Of a stretch of 64,000 nt of DNA, positions 44,457 to 55,334 are shown piece by piece (the stretch's first letter is position 1; the number at the start of each line of letters is the position of its first letter). Source of the stretch: Puccinellia tenuiflora. Taxonomy: Eukaryota > Streptophyta > Magnoliopsida > Poales > Poaceae. The stretch covers positions 260,894 to 324,893 of the forward strand of contig QRDG01000132.1 of NCBI GenBank assembly GCA_012064385.1, in the 5' to 3' direction. The notes below the pieces were generated by a model that saw only the letters and a program-made list of their open reading frames with translations, was not told the DNA's origin and searched no databases. A program made the position numbers and the translations under genes.

Positions 44457-44818
44457 TGTTAGCACTAAGCCATGTCAGTGCGTGGCTAGTGCGTGTATCG
44501 TGTCGCGAGAGTAGCAGGATAACGATCAGTCTGTTGGACGCTGGCCGCGTCGTGCGCGTAGGAGCGCGCCGTGCGCGCGGCAGCGCGTCGTGGGCACGGC
44601 AGAGCGTGCGGATCGCTAGCTAGGTGGACAACGTGCGTACGTGCGCCGGTGTTGAGCTCCAGTATAAATCCCTGTACATGTAAGTGTGTGCGAGCCAGTT
44701 GTGAGTAAAGGGAAAAGGGCGTTCATGCGCCAGAAAAAAGCTCCAGTGCCTGTGCTCATTTCTTCTTCTACCTCCGTCCATCCGGGAGTGAGAGCTAGCT
44801 AGGCCTTTGGTGCTGTCA
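44457..44818 (+). repeat. 3' LTR of element F
   Basis: 362 bp, directly after GGGGGAAAT. Followed by the GTATC duplication. Relative to the 5' LTR it lacks two internal pieces but is otherwise nearly identical. Confidence 0.9.
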
Positions 44819-44823
44819 GTATC

Positions 44824-45250
44824 CATAAAACCCCGCTGGAACACAAGAAGGAGGAAGGACCATAGATTGGGGAGATTACAATGCTACGTATGTAAGTTTT
44901 GGTTCATACGCATATTTTCGTAATCTAATTATATCACGATTCATAGAGCAGAAAATTGGGTAATTAATTAAATGTGGATATAACATACTTCAACGTGTCT
45001 TGGGTCTTGTCCTTGTATGAACGATATGTTTCCAAGAATAAATGGATATATTGCATTCGCACATGAGGTTATTTTATATTATATGCTCTATCTACCTAAT
45101 AAGAAATTAATGTTAGTTAATTAGGTAAGCTCTTATTTCTACAATCTTTTTTTACTCTAGGCTAGAACTTTCAACAATTGCAAAAAAAAGAAAGAAAAGA
45201 ATATCAATAAAATCGACCATTTCCTAGCTCCTTATAGTAGATAGGCAGGA
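44824..45250. other. AT-rich intergenic sequence
   Basis: Nothing recognisable on either strand. Confidence 0.5.
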
Positions 45251-45515
45251 ACTCATCGTGTGTTGGTCCTTCAGGTTCTTAGCACGGCGACTTTCACTCT
45301 GTCTACTACAACAGACTCTACTACGACAAGTTTTATCCAGCTCCGGTAAGGGAGGGGCGAGGAAGGTGGTGTGCATTCGCCTCGCTCTAATGCTTATAGT
45401 CGTTGCTAGGTGGTCCGAAGACTTATTTGTGATTTTTATTACTTTTAGGATTCTTTGGACTGTTGTTGAATATCAATAGATTGGTTGACCTTTTTTGCAA
45501 AAAAAACAAGTAAAA
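45251..45515 (+). mobile_element. Retroposon 3' end (LINE-like), copy 1
   Basis: Shared with 45975-46195: TTAGCACGGCGAC, TCTACTACAACA, CTCCGGTAAGGGAGGGGCGA, TATAGTCGTTGCTA and a TTTTTATTACTTTTAG stretch, ending in TTTTTTGCAAAAAAAACAAG. The A-rich end and the shared layout indicate a 3'-anchored non-LTR retroposon. No reverse transcriptase part remains. Confidence 0.5.
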
Positions 45516-45585
45516 ATACTATATCTTTTAATAGCTAAAAAATAAAATATTTTCATCGTGTACATTGACATATTTCATATCTATA

Positions 45586-46369
45586 CTCCCTCCATCGCAA
45601 AAAGCAGGTCTTGTTTGAATGGTTCTCAAGTTGAACCAAGTTAATTAGATAAGAAAATATAAGAGATACGAACCGGTACGCCCGAGCCCCAAGGGAGACA
45701 TGCGATATGATCTAGGGTTCCATCCCTCTCGCTGGTGATGTCTCCATTCCGCTCCGCCTCCGGTGGTCTTAGGGACTTGGAGGTGCGATGGACCATGGCC
45801 ACTCGCCGGCGGGAGGGTTCCCGTTCGTTGTTTATGTTTTTCCGGTGTCTTCTTTGGGATGATGATGCAGCGGTAACACCCTAAAATCAGAGTAATGTAC
45901 CCCCTCCTGACCTCACTCCGGTGGTACGCCTAGCGTCTGCGGAGTGTATGTGGAGTTCTGTGTATGTGCGTTGCTCATTTGTGACCTTAGCACGACGACA
46001 TCTTATTTGTCTACTACAACAAGCTTTGCCCGAATCCGGTGATAGAGGGGTGAAGACGACGGCGTGCCTTCGGATCAAGCAGTCTCTTTAGTCGTCGCTA
46101 TGTGTTCCAAGGACATATTTGTATTTTTATTACATTTTTAGCTTTTTATCATGTTTTGATAGATGGGTGAACTTTTTCGCAAAATAAATAAATAACATAT
46201 CTACAATACCAAACCAATCCCAATGGATACATCATTAAATATTTTTTGTACTGCATATATTTGGTACAGTATCATAGATATCATTATTTATTTATATAAA
46301 CTTGGTCAAATTCAAGAAAGTTTTACTTACAAACAATTATGTATGAATAACATTTTAGAATAGAGTGAG
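45586..46369. mobile_element. Stowaway-like MITE split by a retroposon
   Basis: The left end CTCCCTCCATCGC and the right end, read inward on the minus strand, CTCACTCTATTCT are diverged Stowaway terminal repeats, flanked by TA at 45584-45585 and 46370-46371. The interior near the right end (TATAAACTTGGTCAAATTC) is typical of grass Stowaway families. About 0.5 kb of unrelated sequence sits in the middle. Confidence 0.6.
45661..46195 (+). mobile_element. Retroposon (LINE-like) inserted in the MITE, copy 2
   Basis: It begins near GAACCGGTACGCCCGAGCCC and ends GCAAAATAAATAAATAAC, an A-rich tail. Its 3' 220 bp matches copy 1 at 45251-45515. I could not settle the target duplication. Confidence 0.45.
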
Positions 46370-46518
46370 TAATACTATTCTGGTGTTTTTTTTTAATAGC
46401 TAGCCCGTTCAGGTGAACATGTTTTTTCAGATAAAAGGCCGAAAATGCCCGACGTTAAATTAATAACGCCAAACGGCGAGTAAGATACAAAGTGCTGAAC
46501 CCAACATACAACATAACC

Positions 46519-46521
<3 letters not shown>

Positions 46522-46549
<28 letters not shown>
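46522..46549. repeat. (CA)14 microsatellite
   Basis: Uninterrupted CA dinucleotides. Confidence 0.95.
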
Positions 46550-46628
46550 AGGAGCAGAACTACTAGGCAATTACAGGTAAACACCGAAGACCACCGCCAC
46601 CATCCACAAAGGTAGACATGCTCAACAG

Positions 46629-46761
46629 GGAGGCCTCAAAGAAGGACGCCGAGGAGATTACAGGCGACCACAAACGATCGCCACCACTGACCAGAAAGCT
46701 GCGGACAGGCTCAACATGGAGGCCTCGAAGAGGGACGCCGAGGAGATTACAGGTGAGCACC
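46629..46761. repeat. Direct duplication, about 42 bp at 91-bp spacing
   Basis: GGACGCCGAGGAGATTACAGG occurs in both copies, preceded by GAGGCCTC(A/G)AAGA; copies at about 46629-46670 and 46720-46761. Confidence 0.75.
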
Positions 46762-47517
46762 GACGAACACCGCCACTGACCACAGAAGCTGCAGACATGC
46801 ACCAAGTAGCTCCAAACAAGAAATGCCGATGGGCAGAGGAAGCTGTAGACCTTGTCAGAGAGAGCTCGGTGAGAGGCTGCCACTTCAGCCAACACCTCCC
46901 AACCTCCGGGAAGCAACCACATGTGTGTTCTAAGGTGGCGTCTTCAAGAAGAGAACGACGCTAACGCGACGCCACCGCCCAATCCGAGGATTTTGGATTT
47001 TCATACGGAGCTTGTAGGAGGATCAAGAGAAGCCGCAGTGATACCTTCAAGAAGGAGACGGCGTCCATGGACGTCGCCGCCGCGGCCTAGGAAGACCTGG
47101 GCGAGAGTTTCCCCTCGGCATAATCTCTCTACCTCCCACACAGGGCATGGCACGTTAAGGAAGCGACACCCACACCACTGCCACGAAAAATCACTCGCCA
47201 ATCACCACGCCGCCCTCACAACCGTGGTCACCGGCCATCACCAGAACCACCGGCTTGCCCGTCAACCAACGTGGTTCCCACCATCCCGGGCCGCCGCCCA
47301 GGCGTCCACTGGCTCGGACCCGCATCATTGCCGACACCACACAACGAGTCCCGGAAGAACGGAAGAGGTCGGTGCTAGAACTAGACCCCCTGGCCTGGAT
47401 TCATCCCGCACAAAGAAAGCAGGAGTAGGAGAAATGAGCAACCACTCGTCGCCACTCGCAGACCCAAGGCGGATCTGCCCGACAGTCACCAGAAATAGCC
47501 CCTGAGCCAAACTCCCT

Positions 47518-47541
47518 CCCCCCCCCCCCCCCCCCCCCCCC
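47518..47541. repeat. Run of 24 C
   Basis: Uninterrupted homopolymer; exact length is prone to sequencing error. Confidence 0.9.
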
Positions 47542-47865
47542 ACCCCGACCGCAAAGTCAGAGAAGTAGGCCTCGGGCGCCCCTGCCCGAGACCTCACACC
47601 GTCCAGGGCCGACACACCCAGATCGGGCCCAAACGGGCCTAAATCTGGGCCACACTAACCCCCAACCGTGGCCTACCTCTGCCGCCACCATGGCCTAAAT
47701 CTGGGCCACACTAACACCCAGATCGGGCCCAAATGGTGAGGAGAAGGGAGGGCGGGGCTAGAGCGAGCGCTTGGGAGTCGCCCCTGCATCGCCCACGGGG
47801 AGCAGAGCGCAGGAGCACGAACCGGTTTTTCGCAGATGGACTTTTCAAGTCCAGGTGAACATGTT

Positions 47866-49371
47866 GATGACTAGTATTATTAATGGACTATGCTACCTAG
47901 GGCACGTGTCCTAGATTAGCTGTCCGTGGCCACGGATGAAATAAGATAATTAACCCATGCATACAGGTAATTAGCCAACCCGCGTATGGAATTCTTCATT
48001 GGTTCTCAAACTTTAAATTGTTTTATCTCTTCAACCGTAAGTCAAAACTCAGATCCGCTTTCACGGTTAGCTTAGTCGCGTCGAGATCTTCGAAAGTAGA
48101 TCCCATGTTGATATGTTTTGATAATATTTTTTTTTTTACTCTGGTTGCCAGGTTATAGTCACTTGGTCACCAGGGTATTGCCATGTTGGTCACCAGGTTA
48201 AAATCAAAAGGTTACCAGGTTATTTGAACTTCGCTACTCACCAATATAAGCTTTTCCTGATGTTAATGTGATCTTTTACGTGTTTAAAGTGGATCAAATA
48301 CCCATTCTCTGGACATATAGATCATCTCCATGAGGAAAAATATGTAAATATTATCTCGTAATTTTGTGATATTTGGATGGTAACTGTTAACCAGTAGCAT
48401 GGCAACTACGGTATGATAACCTGGCAACTTATGATAGAAAAAAAGTCGTCAACGTATGTCTTTTCTGATGTTATCTTAGTTGCCAGATATTGTCATTTGG
48501 TAATCAGGGTTATTGACATGTGGTCACCGGGTTAAAATCGAATGGTTAACTGAATTTTTTAACTTTGCTACTAATCAAGTATGTCTTTTCTGATGTTATT
48601 GCCATGTTTTACGTGTTTAGAGGGGGACAAATACCCACTATAATCGTGTGTTATTTTAACGATTACTATTAACTAATAGCGTGGCAACTATGGCGTTATA
48701 ATCTGGCAACTGATGACGAAAAATATTTTCATCAAAATATATTAAGATGGGATCTTGTTTTAAAGTACTCGTCGAGCCAGACCAACGATGAAAACGAATC
48801 GTTAATTTGATTAAGGGTTTAAAAGATAATTTATTTTAAAAATTCGGATCGTGCAAAGATTCCATGCATGCATGCAATCCTTGCCCGTCAGATTTTATTA
48901 CCCATCCGACGTATGAGAGATTCCGTGTGGCCACGATTGCTTGATAGATTAATCGATTATTAATTTGTACGCGTCGTTTTGGCTCCCCTAAAGGCATGGA
49001 CGTGTCCGTATGGGCCAAAAGCCAAGCATGACTGCTTCCAGTTTATCCATAAGGCCATTGCCGTACGGGTGCGTGTAGTGGTCGGGCAAAGGTGATGTGC
49101 GGCTCTGTCTGAAAGTCGCTTGTCTGCAGCTCCCAAAATATTAGACTTATTACGAGTGAGCAACCAATATGAGAGTTGCTAATTTAGCAACCGTACGGTG
49201 GTTTTACGAAACAGGGATTACCCCACAATTTTTTCGAGGTAAAGGATTAACCCACAACTGACATCTTCTGAGCGCCCAGCACTTATTCGGCAAAATCCGC
49301 ATATCATGCCCAATTTGACGAGATCCCCACCACACAGTTATGACTTATGAGACTGGCCATTTGGTGCAACT
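47866..49371. repeat. Intergenic stretch with a diverged tandem duplication (48141-48720)
   Basis: The segment around 48141-48440 (GGTTGCCAGGTTATAGTC, CACCAGGTTAAAATC, TTACGTGTTTAAAGTGG, GGCAACT) recurs at 48479-48720 (AGTTGCCAGATATTG, CACCGGGTTAAAATC, TTACGTGTTTAGAGGGG, GGCAACT), an offset of roughly 335 bp. The rest is AT-rich and holds no gene that I can see. Confidence 0.6.
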
Positions 49372-49835
49372 GGACATCGTCGAAATGCAATTTTTTGTGT
49401 TTGGCTAATTCTTCAAAATCGGGTGTGGACCGCTGATAGGCGTCAGCAAAGGGAATGGGCCAACCGCGAATTATGCCAGTTATGCAACAACGAGACAGAG
49501 ATCACCACACATACCTTGTTCAAGTGCTGCTACACGCGGCATATTTGGTCTATGGTTAGAGATTGGCTCGGTCTCCAGGAGCCTCAAATCGACTCTTGGC
49601 ATCACTTCGCTTCGGTCAAGGATTAATGGTACGCGGTAGGAAATCTTCAAGCCACCCGTCGCAAGACGCTCCTTCTGATGCTCGTCTCCTGAGAGGTTTG
49701 GAACGAGCGGAACGCTAGCGTTTATACACATGTTTCGTCCTTGTCGTCCGTTGTGCTATGTAAAATTAAGCGCGAAGGAACCCTTTGAGTTTTGTGGGTG
49801 CGAAGTTTCTGAGCTCTCTAATGCCGCGAGGGTAG
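49372..49835 (+). pseudogene. LINE ORF2 C-terminal remnant (zf-RVT type), broken
   Basis: The translation reads IFCVWLILQNRVWTADRR, then CQLCNNETEITTHTLFKCC, RHIWSMVRDWLGL, and further on EVWNERNASVYTH. This is the zinc-binding region (CxxC...H...C) after reverse transcriptase in plant LINEs. In-frame stops are visible after FASVKD (49624-49626) and several times downstream, and the frame is shifted near 49385. Everything upstream, including the reverse transcriptase, is missing. It is truncated at or before the insertion site of element G (49874). Confidence 0.75.
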
Positions 49836-49873
49836 TCCTTTTAAACTTTTATTTGGTCTTTCTTGATGGTTGG

Positions 49874-50816
49874 TGTTGAAAATATAAGCAATTTAGCATA
49901 TGATTTAATCCATAAAAATAGGAAACAGTTCATGACTAGAATGAATATTAAACTAAACGTGTAATCTACTAATACAGTAGACATAGAGATCAAATCTACA
50001 GTCATTACTACGAATAGAAACTGTAATAAAGGACAAAAACACGTACATCGCAGCGGGAGTGAAATCGCTGCCATCCCCGTTGTCGCCCATGTTGTCGATG
50101 AAGAGGTTGCCGATGTCGGGGAAGAAGTCGTCGTTGGGCAAGTAATCGCTGCCAGTAGTCGCGCGAGTGCGCTCCCCAAAAACCTGATCGCCCCTCTCCC
50201 GTACAGGATCACGAGAGGCGGGGTTCCGGAGGCCTACTGTCCCGCCTCGCGGTGTACGCCGGAAGACGGGATGGAGAAGACTTGGAAAACGGCGGCGCAA
50301 AGGTTTGGAACTGGAACGACGAGAGACCATGTGTTTTCGCACAGAGTCGGCTAGGGTTCGCTCAGCCTGTATATATAGTGTGAGTCGGGTAGGACGTGCA
50401 CGTTCGAGTTGGTAACAGCCCCACGATCCAAAAGAATCGGAAACGGCTGAGTGATTAACGTGTCCGTTAATTACTAATTAATTGACTCATTAATTTTCCC
50501 GAATAGCAAAAAGATAGCCATCGGCTCGGCTCATTCTCGCAACCCGCGGCGCGTCGTGACGTGTCGTGACGAGGCAAGGCGAGGCGGGTGGCGGAGGAGG
50601 AGCGCACGTGTGGCATTCTCTTATTCTCTCTCTTTTCTATGCTTATACAAGTGCTGATAGAGATCACCTTATAAGTTGGTGCAACTCTCATCCAAGTTGC
50701 AGTATGGGACTAAACTTTAGTCCACAACTTGCATGCATGAATGGGCCATGAGAATTTCAGAATTTATTAGGCTATTGGGCCAATGGCCCACTAGTAAATA
50801 CTAGTAAATTCCAACA
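49874..50816 (-). repeat. 3' LTR of element G
   Basis: 943 bp. Compared with the 5' LTR it lacks about 14 bp (position of GATCTGAAACAGAA in the 5' LTR) and another short piece, so the open frame found in the 5' LTR is broken here. Confidence 0.9.
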
Positions 50817-50828
50817 ATCCCCCACAAA
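50817..50828 (-). promoter_or_regulatory. Polypurine tract of element G
   Basis: On the minus strand TTTGTGGGGGAT directly precedes the TGTTGGAA of the 3' LTR. Confidence 0.8.
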
Positions 50829-51376
50829 GTCTCATTGGCTCATGTCATCATTTAAGTTCCAAAACATTGTTTATATACCGATACTTAGTGGAGACTGTTA
50901 AGTTGAACTTCCACTTAGAACATTACACTATGCTAGTTCACAACTTGATAGTGGATTATGCCTTGAACTACAAGTTTTCTGCGATACTAAATTCACATAA
51001 CGTCTAGACCGATACTAGGCTGCCGCAAGGCTTCCCCGCGGGTGGAGCTTATACGTCATACTCCAAAAGCCTTTCATGAGCTTACTAGAGAGAACCCAAC
51101 TCTCATAGACTGCGACGTTTAACAGTCAGACTCATATAGGTGTGTTCCTCAAAAGATGCTCTGTAGGACAACATCTTCGCTTATAGAAGTAAGTCAATCG
51201 GAACACATTAAGATAAATATCAACCTGCCATACAGATCAGGAACATGAGAGTATTGCATCTGAGTGGGATAAATAATATTAAGGAATACTCTACTCCCAG
51301 CTGACCAACACCTTGTCTTCCACTTCTACTTCACGGGATCTCCGATCACATAGAGTAGGTTAGCACTGTGGACAAC
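50829..51376 (-). other. 3' untranslated region of element G
   Basis: Between the end of the RNase H region and the purine tract. No frame; typical of Copia elements with a long 3' untranslated stretch. Confidence 0.6.
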
Positions 51377-53820
51377 TCACAAAGTGGGTCTCAACCCCAT
51401 TTCCTTAGATGCATTATCTATCACATTACGTGATAGACCCTTTGTGAAGGGATCTGCCAAATTTTTAGATGTTCGGATATAATCCAACGTAATAACTCCG
51501 GAGTTCTTTAATTTTCGGACAGATTTCAATCTCCTCTTCACATGTCTTGATGACTTCATATTATCCTTCGAACTGTTTATCTGAACAATCACAGTTCATA
51601 AGGATGGCGGGTATTGGTTTTTCAACCACAGGTAAGTCCATCAAGAGCTCACGAAGCCACTCTGCTTCAACAGTGCCTGTGTCTAGTGCTGTGAGTTCTG
51701 CTTCCATAGTTGACCTGGTTAAAATGGTCTGCTTGCAAGACTTTCAGGAAACAGCGCCACCACCAAGTGTAAAAACATAACCACTAGTGGCTTTAATCTC
51801 ATCAGCATCAGATATCCAATTTGAATCACTATAACCTTCCAGTACCCTTGGATAACCGGAATAGTGAATTCCATAGCTTGTAGTGCCTTTTAAATAGCGC
51901 ATAACCCTCTCAAGCGCATGCCAATGATCATCTCCCGGATTTGAAACAAACTGGCTCAATTTGCTCACGGCAAAAGAGATGTCAGGCCTAGTGGCACTCG
52001 CCAAATACATAAGCGAGCCAATTATCTGAGAATATCTCAGTTGATCTCTAGGAATCCGTCGATTCTTTCGAAGCAACACACTAGGATCATATGGTGTTGG
52101 AGAAGGCTTGCAGTCGCTGTACCCAAAACGACTCAAGACCTTTTCCACATAGTGAGACTGAAGCAGAGTTATCCCACCATCATCATCTCTCAGTAGCTTA
52201 ATGTTCAAAATAACATCAGCTACTCCTAGATCCTTCATCTCAAAACAATGAGATAAGAAATCTTTAACTTCCTTGATTAAATTAAGGTTTGTTCCAAATA
52301 TCAGTATGTCATCGACATATAGACAAAGAATAACTCCCTCGCCCCCACCATGGCGATAGTACACACACTTGTCACCTTCGTTTACAACAAAGCCAGCAGC
52401 AGTCAAAGTTCTTTCAAACTTTTCGTGCCATTGCTTAGGAGCTTGCTTAAGGCCATATAAAGATTTTAGTAACTTGCACACCTTGCCTTCCTGACCGGGT
52501 ACTACGAAACCATCTGGCTGATCCATATAAATTTCCTCATCTAACTCTCCATTAAGGAAAGCCGTCTTAACGTCCATTTGATGAACGAGAAGACCATGTG
52601 AGGCAGCCAATGAAAGTAGCACTCGAATAGTGGTCAACCTGGCCACAGGTGACTAAGTATCAAAGAAGTCTTCACCTTCTTTCTGGGTATAACCCTTGGC
52701 CACAAGCCTTTCCTTGTACTTTTCAATTGTACCATCGGGCCTAAGCTTTTTCTTAAACACCCACTTACATCCTACAGGTTTGCACCCATAAGGACGATCA
52801 GTGATTTCCCAAGTACCATTAGCCAAAATGGAATCCATCTCGCAACGGACGGCTTCCTTCCAGTTGTCAGCATCAAGTGATGCATAAGCTTCTGAAATGG
52901 TATTGGGTGTGTCATCCACGAGGTACACAATGAAATCATCACCAAAGGACTTTGGAGACCTCTGTCTCTTGCTCCTAACAGGAGCTTCATTGTCATCCTC
53001 AATGTGTTCTATCGAAATGGTGGATTCAGGAATTGCAATTAAATCCTGACTCGATGAAGAAGGTATCTCCTGATTAGATGAGCCAGACATATCCTTCATA
53101 GGAAATATGGTCTCAAAGAAAGTCGCATCATTCGACTCCATAATTGTACCAACATGCATGTCGGATACCTCAGATTTTATTATCAAAAATCTATAACCAA
53201 TGCTATGAAAAGCATAACCCAGAAGAACACAATCTATGGTTTTTGGTCCAAGCTTTCGCTTCTTGGGAATTGGTATATTAACTTTAGCCAAACAACCCCA
53301 AGTACGTAGGTAAGAGAGTTTCAATCTTTTCCTTTCCCATTCCTCAAATGGAGTAATGGTTTTATTCTTTGTGGGAACTCGGTTTAGTACATGACACGCA
53401 GTCATTAGCGCCTCCCCCCACCATACCTTGGAAAGACCCGATGTGTCTAACATGGCGTTCACCAAATCAGTTAGAGTTCGGTTCTTTCTTTCGGCCACCC
53501 CCATTTGATTGAGGTGAATAGGGAGGCGTCCTCTCATGGATTATACCATGTTCCGCACAAAAAGAATCAAATTCGTTGGAAAAATACTCTCCACCACGAT
53601 CAGACCTAAGCCTCTTAATCTTTCGATCAAGTTGGTTCTCTGCTTCAGCTTTATAGATCTTGAAATAATTTAAAGCTTCATCTTTTGATTTCAGAAGATA
53701 TACATAGCAATAACGAGTGGAGTCATCGATCAGTGTCATGAAATATTTCTTTCCACCTTTAGTTAACATGCCATTCATCTCACAGAGATCAGAATGTATA
53801 AGCTCCAGTGGTGCCAAGTT
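51377..53820 (-). pseudogene. Integrase, reverse transcriptase and RNase H of element G, broken
   Basis: Read on the minus strand: integrase core LELIHSDLCEMNG, LIDDSTRYCYVYLL, RLRSDRGGEYFSNEF and GVAERKNRTL give the D, D and E positions (53820-53467). The C-terminal part and linker follow to 52653 with KWVFKKKLRPDGTIEKYK. Reverse transcriptase (52646-51744) has HQMDVKTAFLNGELDEEIYM, LYGLKQAPKQWHEKF and the catalytic LYVDDILIFG. RNase H shows GYSDSNWISDADEIKATSGY, then HVKRRLKSVRKL and TSKNLADPFTKGLSRN (51592-51377). Breaks: frame changes near 53530 and 52650 (a stop after FFDT), another after GGGAVS at 51744, and a gap near 51595. The pieces are otherwise collinear with a normal Copia pol. 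Confidence 0.85.
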
Positions 53821-55334
53821 TCTTGCCTCTTATGGGACTTGCGAGGTTGTTTAGCTTGAACACATACTTGACACTTGGAACCTTTGATAGTGGTGAATTT
53901 CGGAATTAAACTCATATTGGCTAATCACGTCATGCAACCAAAGTTAATATGACAAAGTCGTGAATGCCAAATATTAGACTCATTAGCATGGCAAACATGA
54001 TTAACAACTTTAGTGCAAATATCTGACAAAGACAGGCGGAACAAGCCTCCGCACTCATAGCCTTTTCCAACAAATTGTCCATACTTAGAAATTACAACTT
54101 TATTGGACTCAAATTCCAAATTAAAACCATCTCGACATAGGAGTGAACCGCTGACGAGATTCTTATTGATGGAGGGAACATGATGAACGTTCTTCAGGCG
54201 CACGATCTTGCCCGAAGTAAACTTCAGATCGACCATACCAACACCACGAACAAAAGCATGTGACCCATTTCCCATCAGCACGGGGGAAGTCCCTGTGACC
54301 TGGTAAGAAGAAAACATGGAGGCATCAGCGCAAACATGTACATTGGCACCAGTGTCAATCAACCATTCAGGAGAATGACAAACTGAAAGAATAGTAGGAA
54401 CTATACCGTACCCAGATTCTTTCATCACAGTGTCGCCAATGACAACATTGGCAGTCTGGCCACCGTTCCCAGCTTCGCGCGCATCATGGCGGTTGGGACA
54501 ACAAGGAGCCCAGTGGCCTGGATCACCACAAATATGGCATGATCCCTTCCTCGGCTGCTTCTTATTATTGTTCTTCTTGAAGTTGGTAGGCTGCGACGGC
54601 TTGTGCTTTCCATCATACTTGCCTTTGCCCCCAGATTTTTTCTTGTTGTTTTTGAACTTGCTGGGCTGCTGGTAATTTTTCTTCTGTACCACATGGGCAC
54701 TAGAACCAGCCTCGACAACTCGAGCACGTGTGTCCTTTGCTCTAGCCTTCTCCTCAACATCAAGAGTCCCAATGAGATCCGAAACAGAAAATTCATGTCT
54801 CTTGTGTTTCAGAGAAGTAGCAAAGTTGCTCCATGAAGATGGAAGCTTAGCAATAATGCCACCGGCAACAAACTTGTCCGGCAACACACACTTAAAGTGC
54901 TCAAGTTCCTTAGCGAGTGACTGAATTTCATGAGCTTGTTGAACAACAGTACGCTCTTCAGTCATCTTGTAGTCATAGAATTGCTTCACGACATACAACT
55001 CGCTGCCAGCGTCCGAGGCACCAAACTTGGCCTTGAGCGCAGCCCACATGTCCTTGCCGTTATCAAACAACATATATGAATCCACAATGGAGTCGTCAAG
55101 AACACTGAGAAGGGCACCCTTGAATAGGGTATCAAGCTTATCAAAGGCCTCCTGCTGTGCAGGAGTAAGATCGCCTTCAGGCTTGCCTTTGGTGGCATCA
55201 AAGCAGTTCATGTTTGGGAACCAGTATACTGCTCTCATGCGCCACCTTTTATAGGTCACCCCTTTAAAGGGAAACGGCTTCATAGACGCGAGAAAACCAG
55301 TTGGAGCAAATTGCCTATAATCAGGTTTTTGGAT
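53821..55334 (-). pseudogene. gag, protease and start of integrase of element G
   Basis: An open frame runs from inside the 5' LTR to TGA at 53922-53924. After the LTR it reads FLASMKPFPFKGVTYKRW, LFKGALLSVLDDSIVDSYM, SELYVVKQFYDYKMTEE and KHKRHEFSVSDLIGTLDVEE (gag), a basic region, the zinc knuckle CHICGDPGHWAPCC, protease EWLIDTGANVHVCAD with the DTGA active site, and the integrase zinc-binding start IWHSRLCHINFGCMT. The TGA that follows corresponds to an Arg codon in relatives (CGA to TGA), and a two-base shift occurs near 53830 before LAPLELIHSD. The same frame is open upstream across the LTR to 55952, giving 675 codons in total, with an ATG at 55803-55805 just below the TATA box. Confidence 0.85.

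Larger units (their letters stand above)
43153..44818 (+). mobile_element. Element F: compact gag-only Copia element
   Basis: 1666 bp in total. LTRs start TGTTAGCACTAAGCC and end GGTG(T/C)TGTCA: 43153-43570 (418 bp) and 44457-44818 (362 bp; shorter by internal deletions). The target duplication is a perfect GTATC (43148-43152 and 44819-44823). A methionine-tRNA primer site (43573-43584) and a purine tract (GGGGGAAAT, 44448-44456) border one coding unit, a Copia gag. No protease or pol. It matches the description of small gag-only LTR elements that travel with an autonomous partner. Confidence 0.92.
46410..47865 (-). mobile_element. Retroposon-like insert with 14-bp flanking direct repeats
   Basis: CAGGTGAACATGTT occurs at 46410-46423 and 47852-47865. 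Long, variable-length duplications of this kind are made by LINE-type target-primed reverse transcription. The insert starts with TTTTCAGATAAAAGG on the plus strand, so an A-rich end on the minus strand, which suggests minus orientation with the 5' end near 47851. It holds no reverse transcriptase. It includes a (CA)14 run at 46522-46549, a 24-C run at 47518-47541 and an internal 91-bp-spaced duplication. Frames at 46563-46922 and 46921-47505 have no domains I recognise. Confidence 0.5.

Noticed and set aside
46921..47505. 194-codon plus-strand frame as a gene
   Set aside because: Thr/Pro/His/Arg-rich, no domain, lies inside the retroposon-like insert and reads antisense to its inferred orientation.
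49874..50342. 3' LTR frame of G as an independent gene
   Set aside because: It is the same LTR frame as in the 5' LTR, truncated by a short deletion; it has no separate support.
51547..55254. Plus-strand frames across element G
   Set aside because: Shadows of the minus-strand pol and gag.
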